From Paracrocinitomix mangrovi (lineage in GTDB: Bacteria; Bacteroidota; Bacteroidia; Flavobacteriales_D; Crocinitomicaceae), in the NCBI RefSeq assembly GCF_019740355.2, contig NZ_CP091819.1, positions 744,001 to 808,000 of the forward strand: 64,000 nucleotides of DNA, written 5' to 3'. Shown in pieces: positions 19,154 to 27,772 of this stretch. How positions within the stretch are numbered: the stretch's first letter is position 1; every line of letters starts with the position of its first letter. Below the pieces are notes generated by a model. It was not told where the DNA came from. It worked only from the letters and a program-made list of their open reading frames with translations, and searched no databases. Made by a program: the position numbers and the translations under genes.

Positions 19154-21382
19154 TTATTTTTTCTTGTGTTTTAATTCAAAATGTAATCCTGCGTAAACAT
19201 TAAAGCCTCTAATTGGTGCCCACAACTGAGTAGCATCAAAATATGAACCAAACGGATCGTCCGCAGAAATAATCGCTCCGTTTTGAATAACATTTAAAAG
19301 GTTTTCTCCACCTACATAAAAACTTATTCTTTTCAATCTATAAGTTATTTGACTACTCAACAACCAATAATCAACAGATTCATCAGACCTTCTGTATTCA
19401 ATAGGATTGGCGGCTGTTGATGGTAAACGTTTTCTTCCAACCCAGTTTCCGGTTACATCAAAACTCCACTTTTTGTTTCTGGTTGTGTATCCGACATTTG
19501 CCAAAACTCTAAACTTTGGAACAAATGCTTTTTGTTGTAACACACCATTAAACTCAGCTTTAACATCATAATACTTAAATGCCATCCTGACGTCAAAATT
19601 CTTAATTGGCTGAAGATTCAACTCTGTCTGAACACTATGCGAATAGGAAGTTGCGTTTGTGTTATAAACATGCAATTCTCCCGGATCTACATCCATATCA
19701 GTGATTAATTGATTATTAAAATGTGTGTAGAAATAATCTACTGAAAAACTACTCACATTATCACCAATTAAAAACTTCTGAACGTAAGTCAAACCTGAAC
19801 TAATCGCATCTTCAGGTTGAATATTTGGATCCACTATCCACTGTCTGTTGGATGCCATTAAACTGTTGTAATCAGCATATGGATTTGGAACTCTAAATCC
19901 TCTACCTACTGATAAGCGCAAAGCACTTTTTTTACCAGCATTCCACTTCAAATGTAAACGTGGAGCTAACAGGGGTCCATACAAATTGTGATAATCACCT
20001 CTAACTCCTGCTACTGCAATGAATTTATCCATATGATTATAGGTATATTCAAAAAATGCTCCCGGTACTATTTCTGTTTTCACAAAGTTTGAATCATTGT
20101 AGGTTTGATTGTAATTATCCACAATAAAACTCAGTCCCGTTTTATAGTTATGGTTGGTATTTTTAATGATGTCAGAAAAGATACCATTGAAATAATATTT
20201 TTTCTGTGTTCCATCATAACTGGTATTCCCATAAACATTGGCCATATCATGATACTTCAATTGATGAATCAACCCCAGGGAGCCAAACTTTCTATTTTTA
20301 AAGAAAAAACCATTCTTCATAAAGCCTTCAAGATGCTTTGTTTCAAATTTCGCTCCCCACTTGGGATTTATTGGATCCTGACTATATTGATATCCAATTT
20401 GACCTCCTTCTTTTTTCATGTAAGTGGCCTTGATCCCAAATCGAGTTTCAAAGTTTTTACCTGTATATTCCCAGCGATTCATGCCGGCCAATAAAAAGCC
20501 TACGGGATCATCTTTAAATCCATCATTGTTAACATCAGTCTCAACGAATTGATTAGAACCATGAATAAAAGTCATGGTTTTCCATTTATCATTGATGTGC
20601 TGGGCTCCATGAACGTTTATTTCGGCCCGTGAAAACTTGTTGCCATAAACATTGACATATAGCTTCTCTGCATCAGCCGGTTGTTTTATTTTTAGATTAA
20701 TCAATCCTGCCATGGTTTCGTATCCATTTACAACAGAACCGGTTCCCTTAGTAATTTGAATAGACTCAATCCAGGTACCCGGAGTAAACATAAGACCATA
20801 AGAAGTAGACAATCCACGAACCAAAGGAATATTCTCCCATTGCATCTGCGTATAGATTCCATCTAGCCCTAACATTTGAATTTTCTTAGCACCTGAAACC
20901 GCATCTGTGATATTGACATCCACTGAGGCGTTCGTTTCAAATGATTCAGAAAGATTACAACAAGCAGCTTTTCTGAGCTCTTCAGATCCAATTGTTTCAA
21001 TATTCATTGGATCTTTTAAATCAATCATTTTACCAAGGTTTTTACCCTGCACTACAACGCCTTTTAAAAGTGTAGCTGAATTCAAATTGATTTTGTAATC
21101 CATTCCTCCTTCTACAATAGAAAAAGCCATAGTTTTATAACCTACCGAAGCAATAATAAGTGTATCGGGTAGTTGTTGCGCGTGTAAACCAAAGTTTCCA
21201 AGTGAATCTGTAATGGCTCCTCCATCTTGATTTTTCCACTTTACTTTGGCAAAAGGTATTGGAATCTCCTCTCCTGTTTCTGAAATAGAGACCACTTTAC
21301 CGTGAACATGTTGTGCATGCGCAATTGCACTAATTGATAATACGCAGACCATAATGGTCCACTTAAAAATTTTATATTTCAT
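19154..21382 (-). CDS. TonB-dependent outer-membrane receptor, probably for a metal
   Basis: The 742-residue product has a signal peptide (1-23), a CarboxypepD_reg-like domain (about 26-110) common in Bacteroidota receptors, a plug with KAACCNLSESFETN and the VNGYETMAGLINL segment (about 130-230), and a long beta-barrel ending in a terminal strand, VYAGLHFELKHKKK. These receptors import substrates using TonB/ExbBD energy. The Cys pair in the plug and its place between a His/Cys-rich exported protein and an HMA protein point to a metal or metal complex such as copper. The ligand is an inference from context. Confidence 0.9.
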   Translation of the reverse strand: MKYKIFKWTIMVCVLSISAIAHAQHVHGKVVSISETGEEIPIPFAKVKWKNQDGGAITDSLGNFGLHAQQLPDTLIIASVGYKTMAFSIVEGGMDYKINLNSATLLKGVVVQGKNLGKMIDLKDPMNIETIGSEELRKAACCNLSESFETNASVDVNITDAVSGAKKIQMLGLDGIYTQMQWENIPLVRGLSTSYGLMFTPGTWIESIQITKGTGSVVNGYETMAGLINLKIKQPADAEKLYVNVYGNKFSRAEINVHGAQHINDKWKTMTFIHGSNQFVETDVNNDGFKDDPVGFLLAGMNRWEYTGKNFETRFGIKATYMKKEGGQIGYQYSQDPINPKWGAKFETKHLEGFMKNGFFFKNRKFGSLGLIHQLKYHDMANVYGNTSYDGTQKKYYFNGIFSDIIKNTNHNYKTGLSFIVDNYNQTYNDSNFVKTEIVPGAFFEYTYNHMDKFIAVAGVRGDYHNLYGPLLAPRLHLKWNAGKKSALRLSVGRGFRVPNPYADYNSLMASNRQWIVDPNIQPEDAISSGLTYVQKFLIGDNVSSFSVDYFYTHFNNQLITDMDVDPGELHVYNTNATSYSHSVQTELNLQPIKNFDVRMAFKYYDVKAEFNGVLQQKAFVPKFRVLANVGYTTRNKKWSFDVTGNWVGRKRLPSTAANPIEYRRSDESVDYWLLSSQITYRLKRISFYVGGENLLNVIQNGAIISADDPFGSYFDATQLWAPIRGFNVYAGLHFELKHKKK

Positions 21383-21437
21383 TTAAGATTTAATTAATGG
21401 TTAAACGAATAGAAATAGATCCTCTATTCACCATTAA

Positions 21438-21899
21438 TCATATTCTGAAACACTGTACTTCTACACATATATCCCGTTCACTATTTGGCGGAACATAAGC
21501 GATCCCTGTAGATCTAAAAAGTACATAAGGATGTTCGAAATAAAAGTCATAGAATGAAGGCAATATCTTTGAAATCAACTTCACATCATCCGAAGCTGTT
21601 TGTGTCAACTTTGTCTTAGCCAAATCAACTATTTCAGTTGAACAGCAGTTGTTCTCAGATTTAGTTGAATGATCACAATGTGTTGCTTCTTGCTTTTGCT
21701 CTTCGTGCTTACAGCATTTTGATTTACAATGTGACTTTTCTTCTTCTTGTTTATCTTTTTTCTGATGATCACATTTTGCCACTGAAAGAATTGAAATATC
21801 AGTTATTTCTCCTCCACAATGATGAATAGAAGCATACGTTCCTGCCGTTGAAAGCAAGAATAAAGTCAAAAAGAATATGGCTTTAATTCTTGTAATCAT
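21438..21899 (-). CDS. His/Cys-rich exported protein (HYC_CC_PP-like)
   Basis: The 153-residue protein begins with a signal peptide (about 1-23), continues with IHHCGGEI, then a run rich in Lys, Glu, His and Cys (CKSKCCKHEE, THCDHS, NNCCS) between about 45 and 90, and a C-terminal region with two more Cys. The layout matches the Bacteroidota family annotated as HYC_CC_PP, whose function is not established. The residues imply metal binding outside the cytoplasm. It is the first gene of the operon with the TonB-dependent receptor and the HMA protein, with its own strong promoter at 21911-21941. Confidence 0.8.
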   Translation of the reverse strand: MITRIKAIFFLTLFLLSTAGTYASIHHCGGEITDISILSVAKCDHQKKDKQEEEKSHCKSKCCKHEEQKQEATHCDHSTKSENNCCSTEIVDLAKTKLTQTASDDVKLISKILPSFYDFYFEHPYVLFRSTGIAYVPPNSERDICVEVQCFRI

Positions 21900-21910
21900 G
21901 ATTTATACAT

Positions 21911-21941
21911 CAAAGATATGAAAAAAGGAAGTGCAGATCAA
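21911..21941 (-). promoter_or_regulatory. Promoter of the metal operon (HYC-TonB-HMA)
   Basis: On the minus strand TTG (21939-21941), a 20-base spacer and TATCTTTG (21911-21918) form a full Bacteroidota promoter. The start codon at 21899 is only 11 bases past the -7 box, so the message should have a very short or no leader. Confidence 0.7.
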
Positions 21942-22134
21942 GATGCTTAAACTATATACTTGGAATCCAAAAGAGCATAAAATTCATGTGCATATATACA
22001 GATTAAAACAAATGAGCTCGTTTTAATACGTTTTTAAAACATTTTATTACTATTAATAAATGTCTTCAACACAATTGTTTAACAGTATTTTAACAAGGAA
22101 ACAACAGATTTTAGAGTCAAAACCGAAATATTAA

Positions 22135-22148
22135 TCGTAATATTGCAA
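22135..22148. promoter_or_regulatory. Candidate ArsR operator
   Basis: TCGTAATATTGCAA is an imperfect palindrome centred on AATATT. It resembles the TGCAATATTGCA-like sites seen at ArsR-family genes and overlaps the first possible arsR start. Further AATATT copies at 22126 and 22151 flank it. Assignment is by eye. Confidence 0.4.
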
Positions 22149-22156
22149 TGAATATT

Positions 22157-22492
22157 ATGGGAACAACAAAAAAAGAGCTTTTTTCGGAGCGACAAAATAA
22201 GATTGCCGGTTTAGCAAAAGCACTTGGACATCCTGCACGAATTGCAATTATTGAGCAGATGTTAAACAGTGAAGATTGCATTACCAATGATTTGGTAAAT
22301 GAGCTTGGTCTAGCACAAGCAACCATCAGTCAACATTTAAAAGCATTGAAAGACGAAGGCATCATTCAAGGAACCATAAGTGGAGTAAAAACATGCTACT
22401 GTATCAATGAGTCTACCTGGAATGAAATAAGCGAACAATTTGATTTGTTGTTCAAATCATATAATGGATGTAACAGTAGTTGTAAACAATAG
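22157..22492 (+). CDS. arsR: ArsR/SmtB-family metalloregulator
   Basis: This small winged-helix repressor releases DNA on metal(loid) binding. The core ALGHPARIAIIEQML, then GLAQATISQHLKALKDEGII (recognition helix) and a wing GTISGVKTCYCINE are typical. Candidate sensing Cys are the CYC pair in the wing and the C-terminal CNSSC. The start is placed at ATG 22157 (111 aa) because the candidate operator covers the earlier ATG at 22148, which would add three residues. It is followed 5 bases later by a DUF6428 gene and an arsenate-reductase-like gene, an arsenic operon layout in Bacteroidota, and it faces the metal operon divergently. Confidence 0.9.
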   Translation: MGTTKKELFSERQNKIAGLAKALGHPARIAIIEQMLNSEDCITNDLVNELGLAQATISQHLKALKDEGIIQGTISGVKTCYCINESTWNEISEQFDLLFKSYNGCNSSCKQ

Positions 22493-22497
22493 AAATT

Positions 22498-22983
22498 ATG
22501 AAATTATCAGATATAAAAAATGCATTAGCACAGGTTGAAACGGTAGAATTTATTTTACCTAATGGATCAAAAGTTCCGGCTCACTTTCACGTAACAGAAG
22601 TGGGTAAAGTTGAAAAACACTTTATTGATTGTGGAGGAACCACTAGAAAAGAGGCACGAATAAATTTTCAGCTATGGGAAGATGTTGACTACGATCATAG
22701 ATTAGCTCCTCAAAAATTGATCAATATTATTGAACTTTCAGCGTCTACTTTAGGACTTACAGATGAAGAAATTGAAGTAGAATATCAAGGTGAGACTATA
22801 GGCAAATATGATCTTGAATTTAAAGATGGGTCATTTTATTTACTGAATACTAAAACAGATTGCCTAGCAAAAGATAAATGTGGAATTCCTGTTGCTAAGG
22901 AAGAAAAGAAAAAAGTAAGTTTAGCCTCATTGGGTGGAAAAGCTGAAGGCGGTTGTTGCTCACCATATACCGGATGTTGTTAA
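22498..22983 (+). CDS. DUF6428 family protein with Cys-rich tail
   Basis: The 161-residue protein matches the family labelled DUF6428, usually found between arsR and an arsenate-reductase-like gene in Bacteroidota. A conserved stretch is GSKVPAHFHVTEVGKVEKHF. The tail after about residue 140 is Lys-rich and ends GGCCSPYTGCC, with four Cys in two CC pairs that could bind As(III) or another thiophilic metal. Two further Cys lie in DCLAKDKCG. Its function is unknown and a role in arsenic handling is inferred from context. The stop codon overlaps the next start (TAATG). Confidence 0.85.
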   Translation: MKLSDIKNALAQVETVEFILPNGSKVPAHFHVTEVGKVEKHFIDCGGTTRKEARINFQLWEDVDYDHRLAPQKLINIIELSASTLGLTDEEIEVEYQGETIGKYDLEFKDGSFYLLNTKTDCLAKDKCGIPVAKEEKKKVSLASLGGKAEGGCCSPYTGCC

Positions 22984-23603
22984 TGAATGCTATTAGTGAG
23001 AATTTAACTCAATTCATTGAAGCCAGAAAAGGAGAATTTGAATTGATTTCTGATAGTCGAAAAAATCAGTTGGATCAATTTGCAGCTTACATTTCAGAGA
23101 AACGTAAAACAGGCGAGGTTCAATTGATTTTCATTTGTACACACAATTCTAGAAGAAGTCATTTATCTCATATATGGTGTCAAATTGCTGCTGAGTACCA
23201 CGGGATTGAAGAAGTAAAAGCTTTTTCAGGAGGAACAGAAGCCACTTCAATGTTTCCTCAACTGGTGAATACTTTTGAAAAACAAGGTTTGACAGTTGTA
23301 AAGAATACTGAAGGTCAAAATCCAGAATACCAAATTTCATTTGCTTCAGATCGACCTCCCATAATTGCTTTCTCTAAAATTTATGATGATCCTTTCAACC
23401 CTCAAGAAAATTTTGGTGCGGTTATGGTTTGTTCAAATGCAGATGAAAATTGTCCTTTCATTCCAACATGTGACAGGAGAATTTCATTGCCATATGAAGA
23501 CCCCAAAGAATTTGACGGAAGTGCCCAAATGGAAGAAGGCTATTTAAATAGATCTACAGAAATAGCCAGAGAATTCTTTTATTTATTTTCAAAAGTAAAT
23601 TAG
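22983..23603 (+). CDS. Arsenate-reductase-like low-molecular-weight protein tyrosine phosphatase
   Basis: The protein has the LMW-PTPase/ArsC P-loop CTHNSRRS (Cys52 to Arg58, C-X5-R) and a later acidic EDPKEFDGS loop, the likely general-acid region, so it should be a Cys-dependent arsenate reductase or phosphatase. Extra Cys occur in ADENCPFIPTCD. The start at 22983 shares one base with the DUF6428 stop and gives 206 residues. An upstream in-frame ATG at 22953 lies inside DUF6428 and looks spurious. No Acr3 or ArsB pump follows. The next gene is convergent and its stop overlaps by 4 bases. Confidence 0.88.
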   Translation: MNAISENLTQFIEARKGEFELISDSRKNQLDQFAAYISEKRKTGEVQLIFICTHNSRRSHLSHIWCQIAAEYHGIEEVKAFSGGTEATSMFPQLVNTFEKQGLTVVKNTEGQNPEYQISFASDRPPIIAFSKIYDDPFNPQENFGAVMVCSNADENCPFIPTCDRRISLPYEDPKEFDGSAQMEEGYLNRSTEIAREFFYLFSKVN

Positions 23604-24469
23604 GCCGAGCAATCACAATTATCTTCAAGCCACAAGAACCATGAACCATCTATTTGCACAAAATAGAGGATATTATAGGTCCATTCATCTTTGATGATAA
23701 TTACCTTGTTAATTAATGCATTTTCAAATTTATCAGGTAATTGTTCTGCCTTAAACTCTTCCATTGAAGGATCGGCAAAAGTTGGCAATTCATTTTCATT
23801 TATTGATTTGTAATACATTCCGTCTTCAGCTCCGGGATACCCCTCACAAAAATCACCTACAGGCATTTCATTTGAAATATTACATTCCCAATTGATGAAC
23901 TTTTTAATTTGAGGACTGGTTTCTTGAGATGGTGCACAATAAACACCTATTCGATATGCACTTTTAAAGCCAAGATCAGCATTTAAAAATTTTTCAATCA
24001 GATCATCATCTTGGCGGGAATAAGCTTTGATAAATTCACTTAAAAAGCCACTGAACTCTGACTTCTTTTCCAGTATTGTATAATTGCGTAAAACCTCTTT
24101 CAAATAAGGTTCATCACCTTCCCCAGCCTCATATAATGTATCAATCTCCCACTCTACTAACATCACACTCCCTTTTAAATCATCTGCAATAATATCATCA
24201 AATGAAAAACTGATCAGTTTGTTTTCACTGTTTTTAAAAAAGGCATACCAATAATCATAGTTACTATCAAAACTGTCAAAAACTAAAGTATCCTGATATA
24301 CTTCACCGACCTTCCAAGAAAAGTCAGGTCTAATTTCTGAGTCAAAATCAGCTAAAAGTCCATTTTCTTCAATAGTTAAGTCTTCTGAATTAGACTCGCC
24401 TTCATTAATACTTTCGCTTCCGCATGAAAAAATAATAAGGACAAGAACAGTGGAAATCAGCTTTCTCAT
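23600..24469 (-). CDS. Lipoprotein of unknown function
   Basis: The 289-residue product has lipobox IFSC (Cys16), an acidic linker to about residue 40, and a mature domain with several Trp and Tyr and two or three Cys pairs (for example NWECN and DNCDCS at the end). I do not recognise the family. It lies 11 bases after the serine/threonine dehydratase gene on the same strand, and its stop overlaps the convergent arsenate-reductase-like gene by 4 bases. Confidence 0.72.
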   Translation of the reverse strand: MRKLISTVLVLIIFSCGSESINEGESNSEDLTIEENGLLADFDSEIRPDFSWKVGEVYQDTLVFDSFDSNYDYWYAFFKNSENKLISFSFDDIIADDLKGSVMLVEWEIDTLYEAGEGDEPYLKEVLRNYTILEKKSEFSGFLSEFIKAYSRQDDDLIEKFLNADLGFKSAYRIGVYCAPSQETSPQIKKFINWECNISNEMPVGDFCEGYPGAEDGMYYKSINENELPTFADPSMEEFKAEQLPDKFENALINKVIIIKDEWTYNILYFVQIDGSWFLWLEDNCDCSA

Positions 24470-24480
24470 AAATATTTATT

Positions 24481-25416
24481 TTAGAAAGGTAAATTATCAA
24501 AATCTACATTTCCACCCGAAACAATTACCCCAACTTTTTGATTCTTAAACAAATCTTTTCTCTTGATAACTGCTGCAACAGCAACTGCAGAAGAAGGTTC
24601 TATTACAATTTTCATCCGTGACCAAATGAGTTTCATTGCTTCTATAATCTCATCTTCACTAACCGTAATAATTGATTCAACATGTTCCTTAATTAATGGA
24701 AAGTTTCGATCACCTAATTGGGTTTTTAATCCATCTGCAACTGTATTACTGGCTTCATTGTCTTCAATTTCTCCTGATAAAAATGAGCGATAAGCATCAT
24801 TTACATTCTCCGGTTCTCCAGCATAAACTTTACAATTTGGAGCAAATATAGAGGCTGCCAAAGCGGTTCCAGCTAACAATCCGCCGCCACCAACAGGAGT
24901 TATTATAGCATCCAAATCCGGGTGATCATTCAATAATTCAATTGTTGCAGTTCCTTGTCCATGAATTACGTCATCATCATTTGAAGGATGTATAAAAGTT
25001 GCTCCTTTCTCTTTTTGAATTTTATTTGCCGCTTCTTCTCTGTCTTTAAGCGTAGGCGGACACATTATCACTTCTCCACCATATCCTTTTACAGCTTCAA
25101 CTTTTACTTTAGGGGCGGAAGTGGGCATAACAATATAGGCCTTCACTCCTTGAGCCTTTGCTGCCAAAGAAAGAGCTTGCGCAAAATTTCCGGATGAATG
25201 TGTAACAACACCTTTCGCTTTCTCACTATCAGATAATTGTAAAATTGCATTGGCCGCACCTCTCATTTTAAAGGCACCCATTTTTTGAAAGTTTTCGCAC
25301 TTCAAAAACAGTTGGCAATTAGCAACATCATTCACTAAACCCGAAGTCAATACAGGAGTCCAATGAATATAAGGTTTGATTTTTTCGTGTAATGCTAGAT
25401 AAGATGATTTGGTCAT
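24481..25416 (-). CDS. Serine/threonine dehydratase family PLP enzyme
   Basis: This fold-type II PLP enzyme removes water from L-threonine or L-serine, giving 2-oxobutyrate or pyruvate. Close relatives are serine racemases. The PLP lysine is Lys50 in GAFKMRGAANA. SSGNFAQAL (about 75-83) contacts the cofactor, and the glycine loop is PVGGGGLLAGT near 175. Its 311 residues match the short catabolic form without an ACT domain, so no isoleucine feedback is expected. It sits between two lipoprotein genes with gaps of 2 and 11 bases, implying one transcript. Confidence 0.9.
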   Translation of the reverse strand: MTKSSYLALHEKIKPYIHWTPVLTSGLVNDVANCQLFLKCENFQKMGAFKMRGAANAILQLSDSEKAKGVVTHSSGNFAQALSLAAKAQGVKAYIVMPTSAPKVKVEAVKGYGGEVIMCPPTLKDREEAANKIQKEKGATFIHPSNDDDVIHGQGTATIELLNDHPDLDAIITPVGGGGLLAGTALAASIFAPNCKVYAGEPENVNDAYRSFLSGEIEDNEASNTVADGLKTQLGDRNFPLIKEHVESIITVSEDEIIEAMKLIWSRMKIVIEPSSAVAVAAVIKRKDLFKNQKVGVIVSGGNVDFDNLPF

Positions 25417-25418
25417 AT

Positions 25419-25841
25419 TTAATCTATACTCATGTCTTTCTCGTAATTAGAAACTTTCCAATGACCATCAATTCTTTTCATGTCATAATTAAATGTCATT
25501 TCTCCTAATTCACCCCTTACCTCTTCACATATACATTTTGCTGTATTGGATGAAACGTCACAATTAACCCCAACAATCTCGGTATCGTATGGTTCACAGC
25601 CTGCATCTATAGTGCCTTGAACTGTCTCATAGGCATTTCCGGTAGATAACTTTAGGGCATAATCACATTTACCGTCTGCTAGTGCATTGGCAAATTTTTC
25701 AATTACAAATTCTACGTCACCACCATATAGGGATATTTCTTCATCTTCATCAATAAACCAATCTAAAATCGATATTGAACCATCTGATGATGAACAGGCG
25801 TTCATTAGGAAAACAGTTGAAAGTATGGCAATAATTCTCAT
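25419..25841 (-). CDS. Small lipoprotein, DUF4878/NTF2-like
   Basis: The 140-residue protein has lipobox MNAC (Cys16). Its mature part has an NTF2-like look: a helix with VIEKFANALADGKCDYALKL, several Cys, then strands ending in MKRIDGHWKVSNYE, similar to DUF4878-type lipoproteins. Function is unknown. It is the first gene before the dehydratase, 2 bases away. Confidence 0.65.
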   Translation of the reverse strand: MRIIAILSTVFLMNACSSSDGSISILDWFIDEDEEISLYGGDVEFVIEKFANALADGKCDYALKLSTGNAYETVQGTIDAGCEPYDTEIVGVNCDVSSNTAKCICEEVRGELGEMTFNYDMKRIDGHWKVSNYEKDMSID

Positions 25842-25966
25842 GTCTACAATTTCTTTGTTTCAGGTTTCTTAAAGATAACAAAAATCAACAAGACACTTTT
25901 TCAATTGTCTAAGTATATTTATGTTGTGATTTTACCTGCTTTATCTTTTGTAATCATATTCAATTT

Positions 25967-26407
25967 TTATTCGGCATTGACCACATCAACGCTTAAAAAA
26001 TCAGCCTTTCCATGGCCTTCCACTTTTTCTTTAAATGATTTTCCTATCCCGTTTTGCGGAGAAACCTGAGTTTCAATTTCTACATTCTCAGATCCATCTG
26101 AAAAATTAAAGCGTAGTTCAACCTTTGAAAGAGTTTTAGATTCGTGCGTATTAAAAATTTGACCTTTAATTACCCATTTATCTCCAACCAGGGCTTTTCT
26201 TGAAGTTACTTTTCTAATACTAATAAAAGATTCAAAATCACTGGCCGATATAAATTCTGAATCTTCAATACCTAAATCTTGATATAGCTTTCTTTTCTTT
26301 TCATTAGGTAAAACAAAATAGGTCACCCCAAGTCCCACAATTATTAAAAACAATGCCAGCAAAATTCTTTTGAGCCACTTCCTTTTTTTTGGTTTGTTTT
26401 CAGTCAT
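25967..26407 (-). CDS. Single-pass membrane protein of unknown function
   Basis: The 146-residue protein has a basic N-terminus (KPKKRKWLKR), one membrane helix at about 15-33, and an extracytoplasmic beta-rich domain (65-146) with GDKWVIKGQIFN and a Ser/Thr-rich strand pattern reminiscent of FxLYD-like folds. I cannot assign a family. It stands alone, divergent from the next gene. Confidence 0.65.
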   Translation of the reverse strand: MTENKPKKRKWLKRILLALFLIIVGLGVTYFVLPNEKKRKLYQDLGIEDSEFISASDFESFISIRKVTSRKALVGDKWVIKGQIFNTHESKTLSKVELRFNFSDGSENVEIETQVSPQNGIGKSFKEKVEGHGKADFLSVDVVNAE

Positions 26408-26478
26408 CTACACACTATTTAACAGCTTTTCACGTAAATCTACTGATAATAAATCAAACCCTATTAATGCTATATGCG

Positions 26479-26486
26479 TATCTTTG
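26479..26486 (+). promoter_or_regulatory. -7 promoter box before the 26507 gene
   Basis: TATCTTTG matches the Bacteroidota -7 consensus and lies 20 bases before the ATG. The -33 element is not clear. Confidence 0.5.
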
Positions 26487-26506
26487 ATTGAAGTAAAAAG
26501 GTTAAA

Positions 26507-27088
26507 ATGAAACAATTTAGGCTACTAATTTTAATGGGGATTTTGTCCTTAAACGCTAATTTTTCAAGGGCTCAATATGATGCTTTGGAGCTGGTTCCCA
26601 GCCTGTACATCCCTGTTTCTCATCAAACACAGTATTATGCTATTGGTTTTGCTGCTGATTTTAACTATTACTACACAGATGAATCAAACTACTCTTTGTA
26701 TGGTGGACTAGGATTTTATAATAAGAGAAGAAAAGAAGAGTCTCCTTATCCTCCATTTTATGGAATTAGATTTTTTTACGGAGCCCAATACAAATTTCAA
26801 ATAATTGAAAATCAATTTAACATTTCGTTAGGTGCAGAAGGAGGTTATCAAATGGGAATTCACGCTGGAAATTCTTCTACTGGAACTTCAATTGTATTTG
26901 AAAGTGCCTTAGGTGCTTCTCCCAGATTAGGTTTTAACTGGAGAATAGACGAAGGATTTTTTGAAATCGGGGCACAAGTTAAATATAACATTTATCTCCC
27001 TGTTAGCGGAGGATACTATTTCGGCTCTTATGCTGAATCAATACACCAATGGGTTCAACCCGCTATTGGATTGAAAATTTACATTTAA
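26507..27088 (+). CDS. Outer-membrane beta-barrel-like exported protein
   Basis: The 193-residue protein has a signal peptide (1-22, ending SRAQ) and then alternating Tyr- and Gly-rich amphipathic strands (YSLYGGLGFYN, FYGAQYKF, NISLGAEGGYQMG) ending in a short strand IGLKIYI, consistent with an eight-stranded outer-membrane barrel. No family can be named. It is monocistronic with a good -7 box upstream and a convergent neighbour. Confidence 0.7.
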   Translation: MKQFRLLILMGILSLNANFSRAQYDALELVPSLYIPVSHQTQYYAIGFAADFNYYYTDESNYSLYGGLGFYNKRRKEESPYPPFYGIRFFYGAQYKFQIIENQFNISLGAEGGYQMGIHAGNSSTGTSIVFESALGASPRLGFNWRIDEGFFEIGAQVKYNIYLPVSGGYYFGSYAESIHQWVQPAIGLKIYI

Positions 27089-27102
27089 GCAGTTATTAGG
27101 TA

Positions 27103-27351
27103 TTAATATTCGTCAAGGTCAAAGTCTTCTAATCCTTCAGATGAAGACATGTCCCATTGTAAATATTGCTCCAATTGGTCATCAACACTTTCACTGCCCA
27201 AATCTTTTAAACGGGCATTAATTAGATCAATTTGTCTTTTCACTTTTTTTGCTTCCCCTACTTCATTCAAACAAATTAATTCACCGTATTGAATTCTCAA
27301 CTGTTCTAAATCAGCTTCTAATTGCGCTATTTTATATTGGTTGGCACTCAT
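27103..27351 (-). CDS. Small coiled-coil protein (hypothetical)
   Basis: The 82-residue product starts MSANQYKIAQLEADLEQLR, predicts a helical coiled coil over residues 5-60, and ends in an acidic tail (SSEGLEDFDLDEY). It is similar in style to small cytoplasmic helical proteins, but no family is recognised. It lies upstream-adjacent to neither operon and has no clear promoter. Confidence 0.55.
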   Translation of the reverse strand: MSANQYKIAQLEADLEQLRIQYGELICLNEVGEAKKVKRQIDLINARLKDLGSESVDDQLEQYLQWDMSSSEGLEDFDLDEY

Positions 27352-27448
27352 ATCAGTAACAATTTAGAGAATAGTAAAAAAGAATTCAACTTAAGTTTTC
27401 CACTTGTTAAAAGCTTTATTAACAAATACTTACCTAATTAAAACAAAA

Positions 27449-27472
27449 AAAGTCCCGAAAAATCGGGACTTT
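27449..27472 (-). terminator. Terminator after the Asp-rich protein gene
   Basis: AAAGTCCCGA and TCGGGACTTT form a perfect 10-bp stem with a 4-base loop. On the minus strand it runs into seven T. It lies 27 bases after the stop of the gene at 27500-27772. Confidence 0.88.
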
Positions 27473-27499
27473 GTAAATGCTTGAATTGACAAATTTCAA

Positions 27500-27772
27500 T
27501 TAATAACTGTCAAAGTCATCATCAAAATCGTCATCAAAATCGTCATCATCATCATCATCCTCGTCATCATAAAATGAATCATCATCAAAATCATCATCTG
27601 AGTAATCATCATCATCCTCGTCATCATAGTAGTCATCATCCTCGTCGTCGTCCTCATCATCATCAGGACCGAAAGATGTACCATTCATAAACGATAACTC
27701 GTCTGAATCTGTGATTGCAGATTGATCCAACTCTCCCGATAAATCAATCATTTCCAAAGTTTTAACTTTCAT
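27500..27772 (-). CDS. Extremely Asp-rich small protein
   Basis: The 90-residue product has an ordinary first third (MKVKTLEMIDLSGELDQSA) and then about 50 residues that are almost all Asp, with Glu, Tyr, Phe and Ser spaced through (for example DDDFDDDSFYDDEDD). No signal peptide is evident. A perfect terminator directly downstream supports expression. Such a polyanionic tail could bind Ca2+ or other cations, or basic proteins, but nothing in the sequence settles this. The GAT/GAC-repeat DNA is also prone to length change. Confidence 0.6.
   Translation of the reverse strand: MKVKTLEMIDLSGELDQSAITDSDELSFMNGTSFGPDDDEDDDEDDDYYDDEDDDDYSDDDFDDDSFYDDEDDDDDDDFDDDFDDDFDSY

Noticed and set aside
22953-22982. 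Upstream start for the arsenate-reductase-like gene
   Set aside because: It lies inside the DUF6428 coding region. The ATG at 22983 overlaps its stop by one base, which is the usual coupled arrangement.
27496-27684. 62-aa Met/Thr-rich frame
   Set aside because: It is another frame of the Asp-rich gene's GAT/GAC repeats on the same strand and has no coding character.
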